NCBI GenBank assembly: GCA_937897645.1
Contig: CALCNV010000031.1
Span: 1-64,000, forward strand
Origin: an uncultured Lysobacteraceae bacterium
GTDB taxonomy: Bacteria > Pseudomonadota > Gammaproteobacteria > Xanthomonadales > Xanthomonadaceae
Direction: 5' to 3'
Length of the DNA: 64,000 bases
Shown: positions 33,648 through 42,359 of the stretch, one piece after another
How positions within the stretch are numbered: position 1 is the first letter of the stretch
How the letters are laid out: each line of letters opens with the position of its first letter
The notes under the pieces: model-generated
Seen by the model: only the letters and a program-made list of their open reading frames with translations
Databases searched by the model: none
Told to the model about the DNA's origin: nothing
Position numbers and translations under genes: made by a program

Positions 33648-34622
33648 ATGGCCATCTACGACAACATCCTGGACACCATCGGCCGCACGCCCGTGGTCAA
33701 GCTGCACCGCCTCGCGCCCGCGCATGTCTCGCTGTACGTGAAGGTCGAATCGTTCAATCCCGGTGGTTCGGTGAAAGACCGCCTGGCGCTGGCCATCGTG
33801 CTGGACGCCGAAGCCAAGGGCCTGCTGAAACCGGGCGACACCATCATCGAAGCCACGTCCGGCAACACTGGCGTGGCCCTGGCGATGGTGGCGGCCGCGC
33901 GCGGCTACAAGTTCGTCGCGACCATGGTGGAAACCTTCTCCATCGAACGCCGCAAACTGATGCGCGCGTATGGCGCGAAAGTCATCCTGACCCCGGCGGC
34001 GGAGCGTGGCAGCGGCATGGTGCGTCGCGCGGAAGAACTCGCCACCAAGCACGGCTGGTTCCTGGCGCGGCAATTCGCCAATCCAGCCAATCCCGACTAC
34101 CACCGCCAGACCACGGCCGCGGAAATCCTCCGCGATTTCGCCGGCGCGCCGCTGGATTATTTCGTCACCGGCTGGGGCACGGGCGGCACGCTGACCGGCG
34201 TGGGCGAAGTGCTGAAGGTCGCGCGACCCGAAGTGAAGATCATCGCCTCCGAACCGGCCGGCGCATCGCTGCTGTCCGGCAAGGAATGGGCACCGCACAA
34301 GATCCAGGGCTGGACGCCTGACTTCATTCCCGACGTATTGAACCGCCAGGTCGCCGACCAGCTGCTCACCGTGACCGATGTGGACGCGATTGCCACGGCG
34401 CGCCGCTTGGCTGCGGAAGAAGGCATCTTCGTCGGCATCTCCGCCGGCGCCACCGTCGCCACGGCGCTGGAAGTCGCAGCCACTGCGCCAGAAGGCTCGG
34501 TGATCCTGGCGATGCTGCCGGATACCGGCGAGCGTTATTTCTCCACGCCACTGTTCGAAGGCGTCAACGAAGGATCGGATGACGAGTGGCTGGCGTCGCT
34601 CAGCGACGCGGCGTTGCCATGA
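33648..34622 (+). CDS. cysK: Cysteine synthase (O-acetylserine sulfhydrylase)
   Basis: The 324-residue PLP enzyme joins sulfide to O-acetylserine to make cysteine. The PLP lysine lies in FNPGGSVKDRLAL, the substrate loop in TSGNTGVALAMVAA, and the phosphate-binding stretch in GTGGTLTGVGEVLK. The ATG at 33648 follows GGAGA and gives the normal start MAIYDNILDTIGRTP. It begins 20 bases after cysG and completes the sulfate-to-cysteine path encoded in this cluster. CysK type is favoured over CysM by the loop sequences, but not certain. Confidence 0.94.
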   Translation: MAIYDNILDTIGRTPVVKLHRLAPAHVSLYVKVESFNPGGSVKDRLALAIVLDAEAKGLLKPGDTIIEATSGNTGVALAMVAAARGYKFVATMVETFSIERRKLMRAYGAKVILTPAAERGSGMVRRAEELATKHGWFLARQFANPANPDYHRQTTAAEILRDFAGAPLDYFVTGWGTGGTLTGVGEVLKVARPEVKIIASEPAGASLLSGKEWAPHKIQGWTPDFIPDVLNRQVADQLLTVTDVDAIATARRLAAEEGIFVGISAGATVATALEVAATAPEGSVILAMLPDTGERYFSTPLFEGVNEGSDDEWLASLSDAALP

Positions 34623-34651
34623 TCCAGACACGCGGGGACTGACCCCCCGCG

Positions 34652-34748
34652 CTGTAGGAGCTGCGCAAGCTGCGACCCGATACGTCTGCACACGCAAATG
34701 ATCACGTGCGCGGATAATTTTCGGTCGCAGCTTGCGCAGCTCCTACAG
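34652..34748. repeat. Inverted repeat, GTAGGAGC family, after cysK
   Basis: CTGTAGGAGCTGCGCAAGCT from 34652 is exactly inverted ending at 34748. It lies between the convergent cysK and L7/L12-like genes. A smaller GC hairpin (34632-34650) precedes it and may add termination. Confidence 0.75.
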
Positions 34749-34750
34749 CC

Positions 34751-35431
34751 TCAGCGACCCAGCACCCACCACAACGCAATCGCGGTGACCACGACGACAA
34801 TCGCGAACACCAGGCCCATGCCACGCGCACCGGGATCGCGACTCACCGTGGATGACGTTCGATTGATCGAACCTTGATTCTGCGAACCCGGCTTGTTGAA
34901 GCTGCCATCACGATGCGCATCCACCACCTGCTTGGCGTCTTTCAATCCAATGTTGTATTCCGTTCGCACGGCATTGATCGCCGCCGTCACGTTGCCATGC
35001 GCCAGCGCGTCGATGGCCGCCGCGGGAATCTTCAGTCCATGCTGTGATGCGATCTCGTTCGCCTTGTCGCCCAGCGCGTGCACACGCATCAACACCGGCA
35101 TGCTGCGGTAGCGGTCGACCAGTTGCTTGGCTTCCTTCAGGCCTAGACCCTGCTGTTCACGCACCAGCTTGATGGCTTCGATCAGCTGGCCGCTGGTCAC
35201 GGCAGCGATGACTTCGGCCGAAGGCAATTGCGGCGGCGATCCGGTGATTGACGAAAGCGCCGCCTGGGTGACATGACCCTTGCCACCGTGCTCGTGCGCG
35301 TCGATGGCCTCCATCGCCGCGCGCAGGTCCACGCCATGGTTGGCCTCGCGTACCTGCTTGATCGCTTCGATGCGGTCGCCACGCGCCAATGCCGCACGTG
35401 CTTCGGCGGGAACATGGATTTTGCGGGACAT
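34751..35431 (-). CDS. Protein with three ribosomal L7/L12 C-terminal-like repeats and a C-terminal membrane helix
   Basis: The 226-residue protein contains three copies of an L7/L12 C-terminal-like helix pair: IEAIKQVREANHGVDLRAAM, IEAIKLVREQQGLGLKEAKQ and AAINAVRTEYNIGLKDAKQV. A flexible Gly/Ser/Asn-rich linker leads to one membrane helix near the C terminus (LVFAIVVVVTAIALWWVL), so it is tail-anchored with the repeats in the cytoplasm. In ribosomes this fold recruits translation factors; what it binds here is unknown. The ATG at 35431 (MSRKIHVP) is preferred to the one at 35458. Confidence 0.8.
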   Translation of the reverse strand: MSRKIHVPAEARAALARGDRIEAIKQVREANHGVDLRAAMEAIDAHEHGGKGHVTQAALSSITGSPPQLPSAEVIAAVTSGQLIEAIKLVREQQGLGLKEAKQLVDRYRSMPVLMRVHALGDKANEIASQHGLKIPAAAIDALAHGNVTAAINAVRTEYNIGLKDAKQVVDAHRDGSFNKPGSQNQGSINRTSSTVSRDPGARGMGLVFAIVVVVTAIALWWVLGR

Positions 35432-35482
35432 GGGCGCATCTTGTGCTGGAGGGTGCAAGCACCATAGCGCATCGCCGGGCGA

Positions 35483-35869
35483 TCAGGCTTCGTAGAGTTC
35501 CAGTGGCAGGCCGTCCGGATCGGCGAAGAACGTGAAACGCTTTCCGGTGTACTCGTCGATGCGGATCGCTTCGACCTGCACGTGGTGGTCGAGCAGGTGA
35601 CGCACGGCCTGCTGGATATCAGGCACGCGCAAGGCGAGATGGCGCAGGCCGCAGGCTTCCGGGCGCGACACGCGCGCGGGCGGCGAGGGAAACGAGAACA
35701 ACTCGATCTGCATTCCATCGGACAGGCGCAGATCCAGCTTCCATGAGTCCCGTGCTGCGCGATAGGCCTCGGCGATGACCTGCAGACCCAATACTTCGGT
35801 ATAGAACCGCTTGGAGCGTACGTAATCGGACGCAATGATGGCGACGTGGTGCAGGCCGGTGATATTCAT
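35483..35869 (-). CDS. VOC/glyoxalase family protein (GloA2/YaeR-like)
   Basis: The 128-residue protein begins MNITGLHHVAIIASDYVRSK and has the two beta-alpha-beta-beta-beta modules of the vicinal oxygen chelate fold, with metal-ligand candidates His8, Glu (MQIELFSF), His (LRHLALRV) and Glu (LPLELYEA). It resembles GloA2/YaeR, a relative of glyoxalase I. The gene starts about 22 bases after emrB and probably shares its message. The ATG at 35881 (MGASMNITG) is an alternative start. Confidence 0.88.
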   Translation of the reverse strand: MNITGLHHVAIIASDYVRSKRFYTEVLGLQVIAEAYRAARDSWKLDLRLSDGMQIELFSFPSPPARVSRPEACGLRHLALRVPDIQQAVRHLLDHHVQVEAIRIDEYTGKRFTFFADPDGLPLELYEA

Positions 35870-35891
35870 CGAAGCACCCATGCTGCAGGAA

Positions 35892-37436
35892 TCAATGCCC
35901 AGCCGCAGCGGCGTCCGCCGCAGAACCACCACCCGCCTTGCCTCCGCGCATCAGCATCACCAGCGGCATCGCGGCGACGGTCAGCCACATCATCAGCCAG
36001 AAATCGTTGAGGTAGCCGATGGCCGCCGACTGGCGCAGCACTTCGTTGTTGAGCAGCGCCGCGCCGGTGGCCGTGGCCGGATTCCACAGGGACGGGATCA
36101 GGCCGCTTTCCGCACCGAATGCAGGGATGCGTGCAGCGATTTCCGCATGGTTGATCTGCGCCGAGCGCGACAGCATGGTCATCACCACGGAGATGCCGAC
36201 CGACGAACCGATGTTGCGAACCAGGCTGAAAAGACCGGCGGCTTCGGTGCGCTGGTGCGGCTCCAGCGTGGCGTAGGCCACGGTGGAAATGGGCACGAAC
36301 ACCAGGCCCAGGCCCATGCCCTGGATCACGCCCAGCCAGATGATCGCGGACATCGACGCCATCGGGCCGAACTGGCTCATGCCGTGCAACGACACCACCA
36401 TCAACGCCATGCCGACCATGATCGGCCAGCGCGCATCGATGCGGCCCAGCAAACGCCCCACCACCATCATGCTGAACATGGTGCCCAATCCACGTGGTGC
36501 CAACACCATGCCGATGGTAAGGGTTGGATAGTTCATCAGGCTGCTGAGGTACGGCGGCAACAATGCCAGCGTGGCGAACAACACGATGCCGACCACGAAG
36601 ATCAGCGCGCAGCCAACGGCGAAGTTGGCGTTCTTCAACAAGCCCAGGTCGAGCAGCGCGCGATCGCGCCGCTGCCACCACCACAGCCCATAGAAGTACA
36701 GCGCCAGCAGCGCGAGTGCGGCGTAGATCTGTATTTCCAGGCTGCTGAACCAGTCTTCGCCCTGGCCGCGGTCCAGGAACAATTGCAGGCTGCCAATGCC
36801 CAGCGCGAGCAAGGCGAATCCGAAGCCATCCAGCGAACGTTCGTGCGTGGCTTCTTTCTTCACACTGGCCACGATGCCCATCAAGGCGAGGATGCCGATC
36901 GGCAGGTTGATCAGGAACACCCAGTGCCAGCTGAAATTCTGGGTCAGGTAACCACCCAGCGGCGGACCGAGGATAGGCCCGACCATGATGCCCATGCCCC
37001 ACATGGCCATGGCCTGGCCGTGTTTCTCTTTCGGAAACGCATCCAGCAGCAGCGATTGCGAGATCGGCACCAGCGACGCGCCGAACATGCCCTGCAGGAT
37101 GCGATAGAACACCATCTCGCCAATCCCGGTGGCGATGCCGCACAGCAAGGAAGCGACGGTGAAGCCGCCGACCGCGATGATCAGCAGGCGGCGACGTCCC
37201 ATGCGACCGGCGAGCCAGCCAGTGACCGGCGTCAGGATCGCGGCAGCGACGATGTAGCTGGTCAGCACCCAGGAGATTTGATCCTGCGTGGCCGACAGCG
37301 AGCCCTGCATGTCCGGCAGCGCCACGTTGGCGATGGTGGTATCCAGCGCCTGCATCAGCGTGGCCAGCATCACCGAAGCCACCAGCAGCGGACGCTTGGC
37401 GTCGGCCTGGTCGATTTGTTTGAGCGCGTCGGTCAT
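35892..37436 (-). CDS. emrB: MFS DHA2 family multidrug permease EmrB
   Basis: The 514-residue inner-membrane drug/proton antiporter has 14 predicted helices. Motifs are LDTTIANVALPDMQG in TM1, GWLAGRMGRRRLLI (motif A) and a family-typical GPILGPPLGGYLTQNFSWHW (motif C). It works with the EmrA adaptor encoded upstream. The two genes are separated by a palindromic repeat of about 140 bp but remain collinear. Regulation by the MarR gene at the head of the cluster is likely. Confidence 0.95.
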   Translation of the reverse strand: MTDALKQIDQADAKRPLLVASVMLATLMQALDTTIANVALPDMQGSLSATQDQISWVLTSYIVAAAILTPVTGWLAGRMGRRRLLIIAVGGFTVASLLCGIATGIGEMVFYRILQGMFGASLVPISQSLLLDAFPKEKHGQAMAMWGMGIMVGPILGPPLGGYLTQNFSWHWVFLINLPIGILALMGIVASVKKEATHERSLDGFGFALLALGIGSLQLFLDRGQGEDWFSSLEIQIYAALALLALYFYGLWWWQRRDRALLDLGLLKNANFAVGCALIFVVGIVLFATLALLPPYLSSLMNYPTLTIGMVLAPRGLGTMFSMMVVGRLLGRIDARWPIMVGMALMVVSLHGMSQFGPMASMSAIIWLGVIQGMGLGLVFVPISTVAYATLEPHQRTEAAGLFSLVRNIGSSVGISVVMTMLSRSAQINHAEIAARIPAFGAESGLIPSLWNPATATGAALLNNEVLRQSAAIGYLNDFWLMMWLTVAAMPLVMLMRGGKAGGGSAADAAAAGH

Positions 37437-37450
37437 TGGCTTTTATCTTT

Positions 37451-37588
37451 TCCTTCTCCCTTCGGGAGAAGGTGGCGCGCAGCGCCGGATGAGGGAAGGA
37501 GAATGACTTGCTTAGATAGCTTTATCGCGACATGGACGTCCGCTCCCTCATCCGCCCTCCGGGCACCTTCTCCCAAGGGGAGAAGGAA
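37451..37588. repeat. Inverted repeat (TTCTCCC...GGGAGAAGG) between emrA and emrB
   Basis: CCTTCTCCCTTCGGGAGAAGG near 37452 and CCTTCTCCCAAGGGGAGAAG near 37567 face each other as arms, with CGGATGAGGG / CCCTCATCCG inside. This repeat type is widespread in proteobacteria. Confidence 0.75.
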
Positions 37589-37593
37589 AAACA

Positions 37594-38679
37594 TCAGCCC
37601 GCCGCCGCCGTCTTCACGTGCGCTGGCTCGCGCAAATCCACGTTCACTTCCGCGCTCATGCCGGAACGCAGGATCGGTGCATCTTTGTCGTCGGTGCCGT
37701 CGATCTCGAGACGCACCGGAATGCGCTGCACGATCTTCACCCAGTTGCCGGTGGCGTTCTGGGCCGGCAACACGCTGAATTCGCCACCCGATGCCGGGCT
37801 GATCGAGGCCACGTGCGCCTTCCACTTCACGCCCGGATAGGTGTCCACGGTGAGCGTGGCGGGCTGGCCGATTTTCATCCTGGTGAGCTCGGTTTCCTTG
37901 AAGTTGGCTTCCACCCAGATCGGCGAGGTAGCCACCAGCGGCATCGCGGCCTGGCCGACGTTGATGTATTCGCCCACTTGCAGGTCGTGCATGCCGACGA
38001 TGCCATCCACCGGCGCGCGCACTTCGGCATGCGCGAGATCCAGCCTGGCCTTGGCCAGCATGGCCTGGGCGGCGCGGTATTCGGGCAACTGCTCGGTGGG
38101 GGTGCCTACGCTGCCGCTCAATGCCGCGCTGGCCTGGGTCTGCGCCGCGATGGCTGCGCCCAGGTCGGTCTGCGCTTCGGCCGCATCGTGGCGTGCGTCG
38201 TCCACGGATTTGCGTGCCACCAGTTGCTGGCGGGAAAGATCTTCCATGCGCGCCAAGTCGCGGCGCGCCCACGCAAGCTTTTCGCGCGCGGCGGAGATCG
38301 ACGTGTCCGCGCCTTCCACCTGTGCGCGGCTGGCGCGCGCGCTGTTGGCCATGCGCGCGACGATGGCTTCGTTCTGCGCGACCGCGATTGCCAAGGGATC
38401 GGCGTCGATCTTGAACAGCAGGTCGCCCTTCTTCACCGCCTGGTTCTGGGTGACGGCGACTTCCACCACCCGCCCGCCGACCTGCGGCGAAATCAGGATC
38501 CGGTCCGCCTTGATGTAGGCATTGTCGGTACCGACCGCGCGGTTGGACGCATACCACTCCCAGCCGAAGAAGCCGGCCACGGCCAGCGGCGCGGCGATCC
38601 ACAGCCACACCGGGATGCGACGCTTGGGTTTGTTTTCGGCGACCGGTGTGTCGGCAGCGGGATTGATCTTGCTGGTCAT
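37594..38679 (-). CDS. emrA: HlyD-family adaptor EmrA
   Basis: The 361-residue membrane-fusion protein has a cytoplasmic N terminus, one membrane helix (IPVWLWIAAPLAVAGFFGW, about residues 23-41) and biotinyl-lipoyl half-motifs (RVVEVAVTQNQAVKKGDLLF and VRAPVDGIVGMHDLQVGEYI). A coiled-coil hairpin lies between the half-motifs. It links EmrB to an outer-membrane channel not encoded here. It follows the MarR gene by 3 bases. Confidence 0.94.
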   Translation of the reverse strand: MTSKINPAADTPVAENKPKRRIPVWLWIAAPLAVAGFFGWEWYASNRAVGTDNAYIKADRILISPQVGGRVVEVAVTQNQAVKKGDLLFKIDADPLAIAVAQNEAIVARMANSARASRAQVEGADTSISAAREKLAWARRDLARMEDLSRQQLVARKSVDDARHDAAEAQTDLGAAIAAQTQASAALSGSVGTPTEQLPEYRAAQAMLAKARLDLAHAEVRAPVDGIVGMHDLQVGEYINVGQAAMPLVATSPIWVEANFKETELTRMKIGQPATLTVDTYPGVKWKAHVASISPASGGEFSVLPAQNATGNWVKIVQRIPVRLEIDGTDDKDAPILRSGMSAEVNVDLREPAHVKTAAAG

Positions 38680-38682
38680 GGT

Positions 38683-39156
38683 TCAACCTTTGCGCAGGGA
38701 AGACTCGCCGCGGCTGGCGCGGTCGAGTTGGGAGAGGTTTTCGCGGATCTGGGCCAGCACCTTCAGTGTGGTCTGCAACTCCTGCGGATCGACGCCAACC
38801 ACGCAGTCTTCACGCAGGGACACCGCCACGCCCTCGATGGCGTCCATGACCTGGGTGGATTGCGGGGCAAGGTGCAGGCGCCAGCAGCGGCGGTCGTTGG
38901 GGTCGGGGCGGCGCTCGACGAAACCCGCCTTGCTCAGGCGATCAATGACGCGACCGACGGCGATGGGCTCCATGTCCAGCACGTCGGCGAGCGCGGCCTG
39001 GGTCAGGCCCTCGGCGTCATGGATGCGCTTGAGGGCGCGCCACTGCACGCGGGTCAGGTCGAGGTGGGCGGCACGGCGGTCAAAGACCCGGCCGAACAGG
39101 CGGCTCAGGTCGGCGATCAGGTAGCCGACGCCACCTTGGTATGCGGGAATGCTCAT
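38683..39156 (-). CDS. MarR family transcriptional regulator
   Basis: The 157-residue regulator has a winged-helix domain at about residues 30-115: LTRVQWRALKRIHDAEGLTQ, LADVLDMEPIAVGRVIDRL and the wing GFVERRPDPNDRRCW. Such proteins bind palindromes as dimers and release DNA when a phenolic or drug ligand binds. It heads the marR-emrA-emrB-VOC operon and probably represses it. A TGCTTAAGCA palindrome lies just upstream. Confidence 0.93.
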   Translation of the reverse strand: MSIPAYQGGVGYLIADLSRLFGRVFDRRAAHLDLTRVQWRALKRIHDAEGLTQAALADVLDMEPIAVGRVIDRLSKAGFVERRPDPNDRRCWRLHLAPQSTQVMDAIEGVAVSLREDCVVGVDPQELQTTLKVLAQIRENLSQLDRASRGESSLRKG

Positions 39157-39174
39157 GACTGCGCATGATATAGA

Positions 39175-39184
39175 TGCTTAAGCA
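39175..39184. promoter_or_regulatory. Candidate MarR operator (TGCTTAAGCA)
   Basis: A perfect 10-bp palindrome lies 18 bases upstream of the marR start, in the expected promoter zone (TATATC nearby on the minus strand). AT-centred palindromes of this kind are usual for MarR-type autoregulation. Confidence 0.4.
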
Positions 39185-39272
39185 GTTATGTCTAGGGCAA
39201 TGGGCCTGCCGGCAGCAATTATTCAGGCCGGAACAGGTCCAGGGACTAGCCAGCGTGTTGAGGTTTGCTTCC

Positions 39273-39344
39273 TGTAGCGCCGAGCTTGCTCGGCTGCCCT
39301 TGATTTCCATACAAAAAAAGCATCCGGGCAAGCTCGGACCTACA
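39273..39344. repeat. Palindromic repeat, GCCGAGCTTGCTCGGC family
   Basis: TGTAGCGCCGAGCTTGCTCG from 39273 pairs with the inverted unit CCGGGCAAGCTCGG ending near 39344, with a few mismatches. Confidence 0.7.
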
Positions 39345-39381
39345 AGAGCTGGATGCAGCGGCTGCGAGACAGCCACACATA

Positions 39382-39409
39382 CAAAAACGCCGGCACTAGG
39401 CCGGCGTTT
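39382..39409 (-). terminator. Rho-independent terminator of fba
   Basis: On the minus strand AAACGCCGGC pairs with GCCGGCGTTT across a 5-base loop and is followed by a run of T, 27 bases after the fba stop. Confidence 0.8.
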
Positions 39410-39435
39410 CCAGACTCAGCAGGGGCCTGTGGAAC

Positions 39436-40440
39436 TCAGCCTTCCCACTTGCCCAGTGCGGCCAGGCCGTTGTCCTTGGCACGGGCATGGACAATCGACT
39501 GGGCCTTGGCGAAGTTACCCACCAGGTCCTTGGACCAGAACTCCAATGCGGCCGACTGCATGGCGCGGCCGTAGGAGAACGACAGTGGCCACGGCAGGTT
39601 GCCCAGACGGTTCATGGCGTCGAGGTGGGCGGTGGCGTCTTCATCCGCCTGGCCACCCGACAGGAACACCACGCCCGGCAGGATCGCCGGCACGGTGCTC
39701 TTCAGGCACATCACGGTGGCTTCGGCCACTTCCTCGATGCTCGCCTGCTCTTCGCAATCCTTGCCGGCGATGACCATCGACGCCTTCAGGATGGTGCCTT
39801 CCAGCATCACGTTCTGCTCGTACAGGGCGCCGAACAGCGCACGCAGGGTGGCTTCGGTGACTTCGTAGCAGGTCTCGATGTCGTGGTCGCCGTCCATCAG
39901 CACTTCCGGCTCCACCATCGGCACCAGGCCGGCTTCCTGGCACAGCGCGGCGTAGCGGGCCAGCGCATGCGCGTTGGCTTCGATGCAGGTGCCGGACGGA
40001 ATGTCGTCACCGATGTTGATCACCGCGCGCCACTTGGCGAAGCGGGCGCCGAGTGCGTAGTACTCCTTCAGGCGATCGCGCAGGCCGTCGAGGCCTTCGG
40101 TGACCACTTCGCCCGGGCAGCCGGCCAGCGCGTGCGTGCCTTTGTCGACCTTGATGCCGGGGATGATGCCGTTGGCGGCCATGACCTTGGCGAACGGCAC
40201 GCCGTCCTTGGTCGACTGGCGCAGGGTTTCGTCGTACAGGATGGCGCCGGAAATGTGGTCGCCCAGTTTCGGCGTGGTCAGCAGCATCTCGCGGTAGGCG
40301 CGGCGGTTTTCCTCGGTGTTCTCGATGCCCACGCCGGCAAAGCGCTTGGCGATGGTGGCGGTGGATTCGTCGATCGCGATGATGCCCTTGCCCGCGGCGA
40401 CCATGGCCTGGGCGGTTTCGGCAAGCTGTTCAATGCTCAT
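39436..40440 (-). CDS. fba: Class I fructose-bisphosphate aldolase
   Basis: The 334-residue cytosolic enzyme splits fructose 1,6-bisphosphate into the triose phosphates through a Schiff base, without metal. Family marks are GIIAIDESTATIAKRF, GIIPGIKVDKGTHALAG, VEPEVLMDGDHDI and FLSGGQADEDATAHL. The ATG at 40440 (MSIEQLAETAQ) has AGGA at good spacing; the frame is open to 40494. It is one of three collinear glycolytic genes (fba, pyk, pgk) separated by palindromic repeats and has its own terminator. Confidence 0.95.
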   Translation of the reverse strand: MSIEQLAETAQAMVAAGKGIIAIDESTATIAKRFAGVGIENTEENRRAYREMLLTTPKLGDHISGAILYDETLRQSTKDGVPFAKVMAANGIIPGIKVDKGTHALAGCPGEVVTEGLDGLRDRLKEYYALGARFAKWRAVINIGDDIPSGTCIEANAHALARYAALCQEAGLVPMVEPEVLMDGDHDIETCYEVTEATLRALFGALYEQNVMLEGTILKASMVIAGKDCEEQASIEEVAEATVMCLKSTVPAILPGVVFLSGGQADEDATAHLDAMNRLGNLPWPLSFSYGRAMQSAALEFWSKDLVGNFAKAQSIVHARAKDNGLAALGKWEG

Positions 40441-40541
40441 TGAGGATCCTGTGCGGCGCGGGAAAGGGCCCGGATTATAGCCCGGACGCCGCAACGCCCT
40501 TCATCACCGGCTGCATGCAACCGGTTCCAGCACCTTGCCTT

Positions 40542-40617
40542 GGCAGGAGCGGGCCATGCCCGCGAGCTTTTCCACGGGCATACCGTAAAGGCTCGCGCCC
40601 ATGGGGCGCTCCTACGA
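40542..40617. repeat. Inverted repeat, GTAGGAGCG family, between pyk and fba
   Basis: GGCAGGAGCGGGCCATGCCC from 40542 and the unit ATGGGGCGCTCCTACG ending at 40617 form an imperfect inverted pair with CGCGAGC / GCTCGCG inside. Confidence 0.65.
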
Positions 40618-40626
40618 TCGGGGTAC

Positions 40627-42096
40627 TTACAGCTCGCCGAGGCCTTCGGCCTTGCCGTCGCTGCTGATCTGCAACAGGCGCAGGGTGTTGGTGGCGCCGT
40701 GCTGTTCCATGTGGTCGCCGCTGGTGAAGACGACGCGGTCGCCCGTGGTCAGCAGGTCGCGGTCACGCAGCATGCGCATCGCGTCGCGGGCGGCTTCGCG
40801 CGGGGCCAGGCCGCGGCTGTCGAAGGCGATGGGGAAGACGTCGCGGATCATCGCCATCTTGCGGCGCGCGCCGTCGTGGCGCGAGAACGCATAGATCGGT
40901 GCACTGGAACGGAAGCGCGACAGGAAGCGTGCGGTGCCGCCGGATTCGGTCATGGCCACGATGGCACGCACGCCGATGTGTTCGGACAAAAACATGGTGG
41001 CCATGGCGATGGCCTGGTCGGCACGTTCCAGGTTGCGCGGGGCTTTCTCGAAATCGGTGTCCATCTGGAACTGCTTCTCCGCACCCAGGCAGATGCGCGC
41101 CATCGCCTCGACGGCCTTGATCGGGTAGGCACCGGCCGCGGTTTCCGCCGACAGCATCACTGCATCGGTGCCGTCGATGACGGAGTTGGCCACGTCCAGT
41201 ACTTCCGCGCGCGTGGGGATGGGGCTTTCGACCATGGACTGCAGCATCTGCGTGGCGGTGATGACGACCTTGTTGCGCGCCAGTGATTCGCGAATGATCT
41301 TCTTCTGCAGGCCGGGCAATTCGGCATCGCCGATTTCCACGCCCAGGTCGCCGCGCGCGACCATGACCACGTCGCTGGCATCGATGATTTCGGCGAGGTT
41401 CTCGATGGCCTCGGTGCGCTCGATCTTGGACACCAGCGCGGCATCGCAACCGTGTTCACGGGCGATGCGGCGGGCTTCGTTCATGTCTTCGGCGTTGCGG
41501 CAGAACGACACGGCGATGAAATCCACGCCGATGTTTTCCGCCACGTAGGCAATCAGTTCCTTGTCGCGCTCGGTCAGCGCGCCCAGCGACAGGCCGCCGC
41601 CCTGCTTGTTCAAACCCTTGCGGTCGGACAGCACGCCGTCGTTCAACACGGTGTTGATGATGCGCTCGCCTTCCACCGCCACCACCTGCAACTGCATCAG
41701 GCCATCGTCGAGCAGCAGCACGTCACCGGGCTCCACGTCGCCGGGCAGGCCCAGGTAGCTGACGCCCACTTGCGTGGCATCGCCGGGAGGTGCGTCGGTG
41801 CGGGCGACCAGGTCGAAGCGGTCACCCATCTTCAATTTCACCTTGCCCTCGGCGAATTTCTCGACACGGATCTTGGGGCCGGGCAGGTCGGCGAGGATGC
41901 CGACTTCAGCGCCTACGCGTTGCGCCGCGGCGCGCACGGCGGCCGCACGCTTGGCCTGCCCGGAGGGATCACCGTGGGAGAAATTGAGACGGACGACATT
42001 CACGCCGGCGCGGAACAGATCGTCCAGCACGCCGGGCGGGTCGGTGGCAGGCCCCAGGGTGGCAAGGATCTTGGTGCGGCGCTGGCGTTCGGTCAT
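40627..42096 (-). CDS. pyk: Pyruvate kinase
   Basis: The 489-residue glycolytic enzyme makes pyruvate and ATP from phosphoenolpyruvate and ADP. It shows KILATLGPATDPPG, VNVVRLNFSHGDPS, the active-site region DFIAVSFCRNAEDM, VMVARGDLGVEIGD and QMLQSMVESPIPTRAEV. The C-terminal domain is complete. GAGGGGAG lies 7 bases before the ATG at 42096. It follows pgk in the same direction after a 263-bp gap. Confidence 0.97.
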   Translation of the reverse strand: MTERQRRTKILATLGPATDPPGVLDDLFRAGVNVVRLNFSHGDPSGQAKRAAAVRAAAQRVGAEVGILADLPGPKIRVEKFAEGKVKLKMGDRFDLVARTDAPPGDATQVGVSYLGLPGDVEPGDVLLLDDGLMQLQVVAVEGERIINTVLNDGVLSDRKGLNKQGGGLSLGALTERDKELIAYVAENIGVDFIAVSFCRNAEDMNEARRIAREHGCDAALVSKIERTEAIENLAEIIDASDVVMVARGDLGVEIGDAELPGLQKKIIRESLARNKVVITATQMLQSMVESPIPTRAEVLDVANSVIDGTDAVMLSAETAAGAYPIKAVEAMARICLGAEKQFQMDTDFEKAPRNLERADQAIAMATMFLSEHIGVRAIVAMTESGGTARFLSRFRSSAPIYAFSRHDGARRKMAMIRDVFPIAFDSRGLAPREAARDAMRMLRDRDLLTTGDRVVFTSGDHMEQHGATNTLRLLQISSDGKAEGLGEL

Positions 42097-42261
42097 GTCT
42101 AGGCTCCCCTCATAGGAGGCGGGAAATTACCACATCCACGAGACCAGTACGATGCCATTCGATGGTTCGATACGCTGAACAGGGCATTGTCCCGAGTCAA
42201 TCTGTGCTTTATGTCTTGTTATTGGTATCTAAATGGTATTCAACTATTGATGACGATCCAG

Positions 42262-42340
42262 CGTGGGAGCCGCGTCCCGCCGCGAGTTTTTGATCTCGCC
42301 AATCAGGATCAAGAGCTCGCGGCGGGACGCCGCTCCCACG
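42262..42340. repeat. Inverted repeat (GTGGGAGCGGCGTCCC family) between pgk and pyk
   Basis: CGTGGGAGCCGCGTCCCGCC from 42262 is mirrored by GGCGGGACGCCGCTCCCACG ending at 42340 with few mismatches. TTTTGATC and GATCAAG lie in the loop. Confidence 0.75.
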
Positions 42341-42359
42341 GTTTTGTCTTGGCCGATAC

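Noticed and set aside
35835..37778. A 647-codon plus-strand frame opposite emrB
   Set aside because: Antisense shadow with His/Gln/Arg-rich translation; no recognisable domain.
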